This document shows positions 30,125 to 37,873 of a stretch of DNA of 43,173 nt, piece after piece. The stretch comes from Desulfobulbaceae bacterium (GTDB lineage: Bacteria > Desulfobacterota > Desulfobulbia > Desulfobulbales > SURF-16). The stretch spans positions 1 through 43,173 of the forward strand of contig JAQIBE010000285.1 in the NCBI GenBank assembly GCA_027859235.1. Direction: 5' to 3'. The notes beneath the pieces are model-generated. The model did no database searches, had not been told where the DNA came from, and saw only the letters and a list, made by a program, of their open reading frames with translations. Each line of letters opens with the position of its first letter. The stretch's first letter is position 1. A program made the position numbers and the translations under genes.

Positions 30125-30925
30125 TTACTCCTGTTCGTAAAAGCCAATTGCTGCATATCCCACCACCCTGGAGTAATCCCCTGACGTATCTCCACTTGTT
30201 GAATAATGCAAGAGTCTTGGCTGCCAGGAAAATTTTTGGGCCAGGTTGAGCAGGGTGCAGATGGGGGTGAGACCGCAGGCATTGTTAGTATTCATGGCAA
30301 GTTCTGCGAGATTCATATCTAGAATAGCTGCAAGGGTATTCTCATCCTTTGCTCTGGCCTCGTCATCGCTAAGGAAATGAGAGAGATCAGAGGAAACGAC
30401 AAGTAAGGTTTCTGCCGTTATATAAGGGGTAAGGGCTTGTGCCAGTTGTTCAGGATCGACCTGACCGATGACAATGGGCAGCAGGTCGAACTTCTCCAGC
30501 CATGCCTGTAAAAAGGGCACAATGACTTCCAGGGAATGTTCTTTCGCGTCAGAGAGTGAATTATGCTGAAAGAGTTGCGGGTGCTGGTCTAAAAGCCGGG
30601 CTGAATTTTTTGAAACAGGCACGGACCCAAGGGGCGATTGCCAATATTCTTTATGGGTAATATGGCTCGTACTCATACCCACGTGGTGGTCCGGGCCGAG
30701 TAAAATGATGTGCTTGGGTCTGGTTTGCTGAACATCCTTTCGCGCCTGTGCTGCTGTATATCCTGAATATATATACCCTGCATGGGGCATTATCATACCC
30801 CGTAACCTCCCTTGTGAGACAGTAGTTTCGCAAGCAAATGCTTCAATCTGGTTGGCGAGACTCTCCTTGTCTGCAGGGTAAAAACTTCCGGCCCAGGCGG
30901 GTGTGCGATATTGATCCTGTTGCAT
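30125..30925 (-). CDS. MEMO1-family protein (AmmeMemoRadiSam system protein B-like)
   Basis: AGSFYPADKESL, MIMPHAGYIYSGYTAAQA, LLGPDHHVGMS, DAKEHSLEVIVPFLQ, SSDLSHFLS. Confidence 0.9.
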   Translation of the reverse strand: MQQDQYRTPAWAGSFYPADKESLANQIEAFACETTVSQGRLRGMIMPHAGYIYSGYTAAQARKDVQQTRPKHIILLGPDHHVGMSTSHITHKEYWQSPLGSVPVSKNSARLLDQHPQLFQHNSLSDAKEHSLEVIVPFLQAWLEKFDLLPIVIGQVDPEQLAQALTPYITAETLLVVSSDLSHFLSDDEARAKDENTLAAILDMNLAELAMNTNNACGLTPICTLLNLAQKFSWQPRLLHYSTSGDTSGDYSRVVGYAAIGFYEQE

Positions 30926-30926
30926 A

Positions 30927-32453
30927 TTATGGGTTCCTTATGTCAATGCGTCTATATTGCAACGCTTCCGCGATGTGGTTGGTGCAAATGGATTCTGATG
31001 CGGCTAGATCGGCAATGGTTCGGCCAATTTTCAGGATACGATTATAGGCCCGGGCCGAGAGGCCAAGCTGTTCCATTCCCCGTTCAAGGATGGACATGGT
31101 TGGGGGGTCGAGATGACAGTGGGTTTTCAGGTCCGTACTGGTCATTTGACTATTGGCATGGATGGCAGGCGTCTTCTGGTATCGCCTGGTTTGAATGGCC
31201 CTTGCCTGGACGACCCTGTTTTTGATCTGTGATGATGTTTCACCCGCTGGTCCACGGGTCATGTCCTTGAAGTTAACAGCTGGTACTTCAAGGTGGATAT
31301 CAATGCGGTCAAGAAGCGGTCCTGATATTCTATCACGATACCGCTTAATTTGAATTTCGTTACAGGTGCAGTGGTGTAAGGTGTCGCCGAAATGGCCGCA
31401 GGGACAAGGATTCATCGCCGCAACCAAGACAAAACGTGAGGGGAATTTCAACGAGTTTGCTGCCCTGGAAATCGTCACATAACCATCCTCCAGGGGTTGG
31501 CGTAACACCTCTAAAACATGTTTTTTGAACTCTGGAAGCTCGTCCAGGAAGAGAACGCCATTATGGGCAAGAGACACCTCGCCGGGACGGGGAATAGAGC
31601 CGCCGCCAATAAGACCCGCATCGGATGTGGTATGGTGGGGGGCACGGAATGGGCGTTTATGAATAACGGAACTGGATTGGGGAAGAAGTCCAAGAATAGA
31701 GTAGACCCGGGTGGTCTCCAGTGATTCCTCAAAGCTGAGATCCGGCAATATTGTTGATAATCTCCGGGCCAGCATTGTCTTGCCGCTGCCTGGTGGGCCA
31801 TTAAGGAGGATGTTGTGGCCGCCAGCCGCCGCCACCTCCATGGCACGTTTGACATGGTCCTGCCCCTTCACATCAGAAAAATCGCTGGACCCTGCAAAAT
31901 GGTCACAGGCTGAAGTCTTGGCAATATAGGGTTCGATTTTGAGCTTGCCATCGAGAAATTCCACGGCCTGATCAAGGGATTTCACCGGAATAATATCGAT
32001 GCCCTGTACGACCCCTGCTTCCTGCCGGTTATCCATGGGGACAAGGACACCCTTAATGGCCTGATCACGGGCCGCAATCACCATGGGGAGTATGCCCTGC
32101 ACAGGACGCAGGCAGCCGTCTAAAGAGAGTTCGCCGATCAAGGCATAATCTTGCAGAGATGGATTGGTGAAGATGTCGGTGCAGCCGAGTATGCCAATGG
32201 CAATGGGCAGATCGTATCCTGTCCCGACCTTCTTGACATCGGCAGGGGCGAGATTTACTGTTATTTTTCGATTTGGAAATTTGTAATGACTGTTTTTAAT
32301 GGCGGCCTTGACCCGATCCTTGGCCTCCCTTACGGCACCTTCAGCCAGACCGACGGTGGAAAAGGCTGGAAGCCCATTGGCGACATCAACCTCCACCTCA
32401 ATGGGTATACCGTCGACCCCGTTGAGGGCGATAGTTTTGACCTTGGTTAGCAT
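30927..32453 (-). CDS. comM: YifB/ComM-family Mg-chelatase-like AAA ATPase
   Basis: GLPAFSTVGLAEGAVREAKDRVKAAI, NGPPGSGKTMLARRL, PFRAPHHTTSDAGLIGGG, MNPCPCGHFGD. Confidence 0.92.
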   Translation of the reverse strand: MLTKVKTIALNGVDGIPIEVEVDVANGLPAFSTVGLAEGAVREAKDRVKAAIKNSHYKFPNRKITVNLAPADVKKVGTGYDLPIAIGILGCTDIFTNPSLQDYALIGELSLDGCLRPVQGILPMVIAARDQAIKGVLVPMDNRQEAGVVQGIDIIPVKSLDQAVEFLDGKLKIEPYIAKTSACDHFAGSSDFSDVKGQDHVKRAMEVAAAGGHNILLNGPPGSGKTMLARRLSTILPDLSFEESLETTRVYSILGLLPQSSSVIHKRPFRAPHHTTSDAGLIGGGSIPRPGEVSLAHNGVLFLDELPEFKKHVLEVLRQPLEDGYVTISRAANSLKFPSRFVLVAAMNPCPCGHFGDTLHHCTCNEIQIKRYRDRISGPLLDRIDIHLEVPAVNFKDMTRGPAGETSSQIKNRVVQARAIQTRRYQKTPAIHANSQMTSTDLKTHCHLDPPTMSILERGMEQLGLSARAYNRILKIGRTIADLAASESICTNHIAEALQYRRIDIRNP

Positions 32454-32456
32454 GGA

Positions 32457-32798
32457 TTAGGTAAACAGAATCTGAGAATACATATCTTCGTTAAATCCTA
32501 TGAAAAAGCTGTTGCCTTTGCGGATGGTTGGCGCTCTGAGATTGCCGGTACGCCCGAGTATCTTTTTCATAATCTCATCACGGTTTGCAGCGGTTGGCCT
32601 GAATTGAAGAATCTTTTTACCACTGGCAATGAATATGTGGTCGGCATTCTGAACCAGATTCCAGCCGTCATCGCCTTTAATGGGTTGGGTTTTGGCGTTA
32701 ATTTCAACTTCGAGTTCACTCTCATGCTCAGAAAAAGCAAGACCTGCTTTTTTACAGGATACTCAACCCTTACGCATGTAGCCCCATTCAAATTTCAT
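32457..32798 (-). CDS. putative selenoprotein: ArsC/Spx-like thioredoxin-fold protein with U-x-x-C motif (113 aa, Sec12 at TGA 32765-32763)
   Basis: Read-through MKFEWGYMRKG-U-VSCKKAGLAFSEHESELEVEINAKTQPIKGDDGWNLVQNADHIFIASGKKILQFRPTAANRDEIMKKILGRTGNLRAPTIRKGNSFFIGFNEDMYSQILFT*; AAAGGAG upstream of ATG. SECIS-like AAAAAGCA-GGTCT-TGCTTTTT at 32752-32732, loop 18 nt after the TGA. Confidence 0.9.
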
Positions 32799-32940
32799 CA
32801 AAATCTCCTTTGTTGTCAATATGATAGAAAGTCTAAATTATAGTAGTGATGCTGCTTGAGACTTGTCAATGGAATTGTTATTTAGGTGCAGCCGTTAAAA
32901 ATGGAATATTTAATCATTGCTATGCCCTTACAGTATAGTA

Positions 32941-33038
32941 CTTACCAGTTACCAGTTTACCGTTTACAGTTCGTGGATGTTGACATTATCTGATTCAGTT
33001 TACCTTGAACCGTAAACTGGCAACCGTAAACCGTTAAC
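32941..33038. repeat. noncoding repeat/inverted-repeat block of CAGTTTACCGTTTAC / CCGTAAACTGG units
   Basis: CCAGTTACCAGTTTACCGTTTACAGTTC followed by the partly complementary GAACCGTAAACTGGCAACCGTAAACCGTTAAC. Confidence 0.65.
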
Positions 33039-33063
33039 TTCAGAACTACATCCTAGGTGAACT

Positions 33064-33549
33064 ATGCAGAAAATAATAGGACATACCCTTATACTGTTTC
33101 TCGTGTCTTTTATGTTGTCAGGTTGTTATTACGATGCCCCGGTGCAGCGTACAGACCTGCAACCAGATTTTTACCCCCAGGAGGGCGATGTTAATACGTC
33201 CACCTATCCAGACGCTGTGTCAGGCCAGGACAAGGTTGTTTATGATTTGAACGGCTATTGGAAGGTGTGGCTTGGCTATGCGGATGCGGTTGCCATCGTT
33301 CAGGTGGATGATCGATTTGCAGGACGAACCGTTGCTGGTGGAGGGTGCTGTTCCCATGCCTATGCTGCGGATCGTTTGCTCATTCGTGGTCGGGTTGATG
33401 GGAATCTCATTCATTGTGAAAAGCGTACTGCCGGGAATGAATGGGAAAGCAGTGTGACTGCTTTTTCTGAGGATGCGAGTGAATTTTATTGTCTCGGGTT
33501 TCCTGTTCGGCGGTTTGAACGGCTCGGGCCAACCGAACCGTATCATTAA
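33064..33549 (+). CDS. hypothetical lipoprotein
   Basis: Signal peptide with lipobox MLSGC; no recognised domain. Confidence 0.7.
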   Translation: MQKIIGHTLILFLVSFMLSGCYYDAPVQRTDLQPDFYPQEGDVNTSTYPDAVSGQDKVVYDLNGYWKVWLGYADAVAIVQVDDRFAGRTVAGGGCCSHAYAADRLLIRGRVDGNLIHCEKRTAGNEWESSVTAFSEDASEFYCLGFPVRRFERLGPTEPYH

Positions 33550-33580
33550 TTGCTGCCAGCAAGAGGAGAACCGAACCTCT

Positions 33581-35260
33581 TTAAATAATCTCCATAATCT
33601 TACGGGTAAGATCTGCGATATTAAAGGGCTTCTGGATATAGCCTGCACACCCCTTATTGACGATGTCAGCTGCCTGTCCTTCCAGGGAATAGCCGGTGGA
33701 GAGCAGGACCTTAACCTGAGGGTTAATCTCCATAAGTTTGTCGAAAGCTTCGCTCCCGCCCATATTAGGCATGATCATGTCCAGTACCACAATATCTATT
33801 GTCTCATCGTGTTTCTGATACATGGCTAACGCCTTTTCTCCATCATAGGCAGTTAAGACCTCAAACCCGCGAGACTCAAGGAGTTCCCGGGTGGTTTCCC
33901 GGATGTCATCATCATCATCCACCAGGAGAATTGTCCCGGCAACGGGTCTGCTGGTGAGGAGACACGACTTTCCACTCAGCTCTGATGAATTTTTAGATCG
34001 AGGGAGATAGATATGGAAAACAGTGCCAAGATCGGTCTTTGAGTCAACCTCAATGCAGCCATCATAGGAAGCAATGATCCCATAGGTCGATGCGAGTCCC
34101 AGCCCTGTTCCCCTGGATACATCCTTCGTGGTGAAAAAGGGTTCAAAAATCTTATCCATGATCTCAGGAGTAATGCCAATTCCTGTATCCTGAACCGTTA
34201 AATGAATATAGTCACCAGGCCGGTCTTTATGCAATTTCTGTTCGATAAGGGGAAATGCAACGACTTCAGTGCAGAGGGTTAATATCCCGCCACCTGCCAT
34301 GGCATCGGCGCCATTAATGCAGAGATTAAAAAGGATTTGTTCAATTTGTCCCTGATCAGCATCCAATATGCAGGGTTGGTCGCATAACTCGGTTTCAAAA
34401 CGGATGTTCTTTTTCGTGCGGGAAAGAGTGGTTAAGACCTCTCCGATAAGGGTGTGGAGATCCACAGGCTTCACATTAAATTGCCCCTGCCTGACGAAGC
34501 CAAGAAGCTGCCTGGTGAGTCTGCCGCCACTTGCTACAAGCTTTTCAATATTGAAAAGATGATCAATCCCGAGATCGTTTGCGTCACAGTTGGCGATGAG
34601 TAAGGAGCTGTAGCCTTGAATACCCATGAGGAGATTATTAAAATCATGGGCAATACCACCGGCTAACGATCCTAAGGCCTCCATTTTTTGAGAATGGCGC
34701 AGAAGGGCGTCTTTTTCCTTTAAATCCTGGATAACAAGGGCATGCAGCTCAATTTCTTCGGCAAGAAGGCCATTGGCGCGAGTGAGTTCTGTGGTTCGTT
34801 GTGCAACCCGATGTTCAAGATCATCATTGACCCTCTGCAGCTTATCGCGCTGCATTTCCACCTTTCTTTTGAGGGATATTTTTTCAACGCAGTTATCAAG
34901 GGTAATGGCAAGTTCTGCAATTCCTACAGGTTTCGGCAGAAAATTATAGGCCCCAAGACGCATGGCGCTGAGGGCGGTGTCGAGATCACCATGACCGGTA
35001 ATAACTATGGCCTCTAGCTCTGGCCGCATTCCCTTGGCTGTTTCAAGCAGTTCAATACCATCCATTCCAGGCATACGTACATCTGTTACCAGGATATCAA
35101 TCTGCTCTGACTCCAGAATGTTGAGGGCCTCTTTGCCAGACGATGCGGTATAGGTTTTGAATTGCCTGTTCGTTAATTGTCGGCCCAGAAGATCAAGAAT
35201 TTCAGGCTCATCGTCGACAAGGAGGATAGATGGTTTCAGGGTATGTGAGGTAATGGGCAT
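33581..35260 (-). CDS. hybrid two-component protein: REC - histidine kinase - REC
   Basis: ILLVDDEPEILDLLG...VTDVRMPGMDG; SLAGGIAHDFNNLLMGI; GTGLGLASTYGI; ILLVDDDDDIRE...VLDMIMPNMGG. Confidence 0.93.
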   Translation of the reverse strand: MPITSHTLKPSILLVDDEPEILDLLGRQLTNRQFKTYTASSGKEALNILESEQIDILVTDVRMPGMDGIELLETAKGMRPELEAIVITGHGDLDTALSAMRLGAYNFLPKPVGIAELAITLDNCVEKISLKRKVEMQRDKLQRVNDDLEHRVAQRTTELTRANGLLAEEIELHALVIQDLKEKDALLRHSQKMEALGSLAGGIAHDFNNLLMGIQGYSSLLIANCDANDLGIDHLFNIEKLVASGGRLTRQLLGFVRQGQFNVKPVDLHTLIGEVLTTLSRTKKNIRFETELCDQPCILDADQGQIEQILFNLCINGADAMAGGGILTLCTEVVAFPLIEQKLHKDRPGDYIHLTVQDTGIGITPEIMDKIFEPFFTTKDVSRGTGLGLASTYGIIASYDGCIEVDSKTDLGTVFHIYLPRSKNSSELSGKSCLLTSRPVAGTILLVDDDDDIRETTRELLESRGFEVLTAYDGEKALAMYQKHDETIDIVVLDMIMPNMGGSEAFDKLMEINPQVKVLLSTGYSLEGQAADIVNKGCAGYIQKPFNIADLTRKIMEII

Positions 35261-35491
35261 AGGTTGTCGTCCTTGAAGTTCGTGAAGTTACTCAGGAAGA
35301 ATACGTGAAAAGTGGAATTATGCAAAGAAATTTGTAAATATTCAGTGCAGGCAGGAAACAAGCATTAACTCCAGACAGTAACTGTTCAGATGTGCTTCAT
35401 ATTCGTTTATTTGGGCATTCGAAGCATACTGGTGTTATTCGAGAAGGTCATAATGGGCGAAGATGGAGTGCAGCTGAATAGTTACAGAAAT

Positions 35492-37225
35492 TTAACTGCT
35501 CTCTGCAGCCGTCTTCACAGAATCCATAAGAATCCTGAAAATGGTACCAGTTCCCTTGGTGCTGCTGATGAAGAGTTTCATATCCATCTCCTGGGCAAGG
35601 CCATGGACAATGGAAAGGCCAAGGCCCGTGCCTTGCCCAACCTCCTTGGTGGTAAAAAAAGGTTCAAAACAACGATCAACTTCATTTTTTGACATGCCAA
35701 TCCCATTGTCTTCAACCTCAAATATAATTTGCTGATTGATCGAATCCTGGTAGAGGCGCATGGTGATTGCTGGTTGGAATTCAGATATAGAATCACGTTT
35801 CTCAATCACGGCATGCCTTGCGTTTGCCAGAAAATTAATGATTATCTGTTCAAATTTCTGGGCATCAGCAATGACCTGGGGCAGATTCAAAGCAAATTCT
35901 TCATGGAACATGATGCCGTTATGACGAAATTGCTCCCTGAAAAAGGAAAGGGCCTGTTCCGTTGGGATATGGATATTTGTTGGTGCGAGATATCCCGTGT
36001 CAATGCGGGCAAAAGAGCGCATATTGGTAATGATGGTGTCTGCTCTGTGCACCTGTCTGATGATGGTTTTTACATCATTGGCTTCAATCGCCTCACTGTC
36101 GTTCAGGCTGAAGTAGTCGGCAATGGAATCAGCGGCAAGACGGATGATGTAAAGGGGCTGGTTGATTTCATGGGCCATGCCCGTAGCCATTTCACCAAGT
36201 GCTGAAAGCCGGCCGGCATGGGCCATTTGCGCCTGTTTTTCCCTGATCTCTTTTTCGGCAGCCTTGAGGGGCGTCATATCTTTACCAATGCAGATGATGC
36301 CGGCAAAGTTTCCCTCTGGGTCATTGACCATGTTCCCTGAAAACATGAGTGGAATGAGATGACCCTTTTTATGGTAAAAGTTGAGTTCTGTGTTGGTGAG
36401 AATTGTTCGTGATATGAATTCAACCAGATGTGGGCCGCTAAAGAGCATATCTTGTTCCATGAATTCAGAAATATGCTTACCGATCATGTCTTCTTCCAGG
36501 TAACCGAAAAGATGCAGGGTGTACGGGTTTATCTCAGTGATGGTGCCTGTGGTATCAAGAAGTATCCGGCTGTCCATTAATGAATCCTGCATCTTTTGGG
36601 ACATCTCCCTCTCACGGGCAAGTTCATAGGTAAAGGTCTGCAATTTAAGGTTGAGCCGCGATACAGCAAACCAGACACCCGTTAAAATCACCATAATAAG
36701 GCCAGACCCCATGGCAAGTTTGGTTCTGATCTGGTCTTTAAGATCCTGGAAGATTTCCAGGTTATTACTGAAATGGGCAATGCCGATCAGTTCATTACTC
36801 ATGGCATTGAATAAAGGGATTTCAATAGCCATGGTATTGTCTGGTTGCTCTTCACCCCTGACAATGTCAAGATCGCGCTTGCTGGTCTTGAGAGATTCGT
36901 AATCCAGTTCCAGTCTGATTTTTTTTGTAAATGGTTTGTCTGACTGCGGCAGCCTGAAGAGAAGGATATTGTCAATGGCTATTCCAAGTAACTCCTTGCG
37001 GAAGGGGTCTTCTTTTTCGGAAATGATATGGGCAAGGGACTGGGCCTGGGCCTCTGAAAGGGCGTGGGAGTAAGCCCGGTTTTCTGATTGCAACCGCGGG
37101 GCAAGGACAAAGATCCAGTATCCGCCAAGGAAACCTTCGAGGATGGCAGCAAGTACGACAAAAATAAGCGTAATGGTGCCGTGGTATGATTGGCCCTTGT
37201 CGAAGATTCCACTGAGCTTTGCCAC
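35492..37225 (-). CDS. PAS-domain sensor histidine kinase
   Basis: N-terminal TM segment, PAS region, LGEMATGMAHEINQPL, EDNGIGMSKNEVDRCFEPFFTTKEVGQGTGLGLSIVHG. Confidence 0.93.
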   Translation of the reverse strand: MAKLSGIFDKGQSYHGTITLIFVVLAAILEGFLGGYWIFVLAPRLQSENRAYSHALSEAQAQSLAHIISEKEDPFRKELLGIAIDNILLFRLPQSDKPFTKKIRLELDYESLKTSKRDLDIVRGEEQPDNTMAIEIPLFNAMSNELIGIAHFSNNLEIFQDLKDQIRTKLAMGSGLIMVILTGVWFAVSRLNLKLQTFTYELAREREMSQKMQDSLMDSRILLDTTGTITEINPYTLHLFGYLEEDMIGKHISEFMEQDMLFSGPHLVEFISRTILTNTELNFYHKKGHLIPLMFSGNMVNDPEGNFAGIICIGKDMTPLKAAEKEIREKQAQMAHAGRLSALGEMATGMAHEINQPLYIIRLAADSIADYFSLNDSEAIEANDVKTIIRQVHRADTIITNMRSFARIDTGYLAPTNIHIPTEQALSFFREQFRHNGIMFHEEFALNLPQVIADAQKFEQIIINFLANARHAVIEKRDSISEFQPAITMRLYQDSINQQIIFEVEDNGIGMSKNEVDRCFEPFFTTKEVGQGTGLGLSIVHGLAQEMDMKLFISSTKGTGTIFRILMDSVKTAAESS

Positions 37226-37229
37226 GTGA

Positions 37230-37835
37230 CTACTGGGTATATTGAGTTGAGATTCTGAGGAAAAACGGTTTGAGCGTCAGGTGGGATGTCTGCAAGCTGT
37301 TCATGTTCACCTCCGGCCTGATGCGAGCTGTGATGGCAATGGAACCCGTGACCCCCTGTTTAAGATCATTTGCGAAGGGTGAAAATATGATGATGGAATG
37401 TTTTTCCCCATATTTGACAATGGTATTGAGATTGCCGATGTTTTCCTGACTGATGAAGATTCCCGCAGGTTTGAGGTTTGCCTGATTGAAGGTGTGGGAT
37501 TGGATCACAACAGTGTGTATCGGCATGGATTTGATTGTGCCGATCTGTTTGAGGCGCGCGGCCATCTTGTCTGCAGTACGTTTGTCATTATTATACAGGA
37601 TGACAAGCTGCAATCCCCCTTGGGGATCCTGCTTTGTGTGAATCTCCAGGTCTGCTGCAAGGAAACTTGGGAAAAGCTCAAGTCCTGCCATAAGTTTTCG
37701 TGCCTCTGGCCCATCCATAGCTGCTGCCTGTCCAGGTAGCAGCAGACAAAAAGCTACAAGGCACAGGCTGCATAATGCAACGGTTGTGCAATTGTGTTTG
37801 TTTTGTCTGATATTTCGGAAGAATCTAAGCATCAT
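37230..37835 (-). CDS. YfiR-like (DUF4154) periplasmic protein
   Basis: Signal peptide; IFISQENIGNLNTIVKYGEKHSIIIFSPFANDLKQGVTGSIAITARIRPEVNMNSLQTSHLTLKPFFL pattern of DUF4154. Confidence 0.7.
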   Translation of the reverse strand: MMLRFFRNIRQNKHNCTTVALCSLCLVAFCLLLPGQAAAMDGPEARKLMAGLELFPSFLAADLEIHTKQDPQGGLQLVILYNNDKRTADKMAARLKQIGTIKSMPIHTVVIQSHTFNQANLKPAGIFISQENIGNLNTIVKYGEKHSIIIFSPFANDLKQGVTGSIAITARIRPEVNMNSLQTSHLTLKPFFLRISTQYTQ

Positions 37836-37873
37836 GTCTTTTTTTATTATGAGTGGCTACTGGCTGTGGTTGT

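Noticed and set aside
32567-32843. ORFs 32567..32791 (-) and 32604..32843 (+) as proteins
   Set aside because: Alternate frames of the ArsC-like Sec-containing gene; the read-through frame has the RBS, family resemblance and SECIS.
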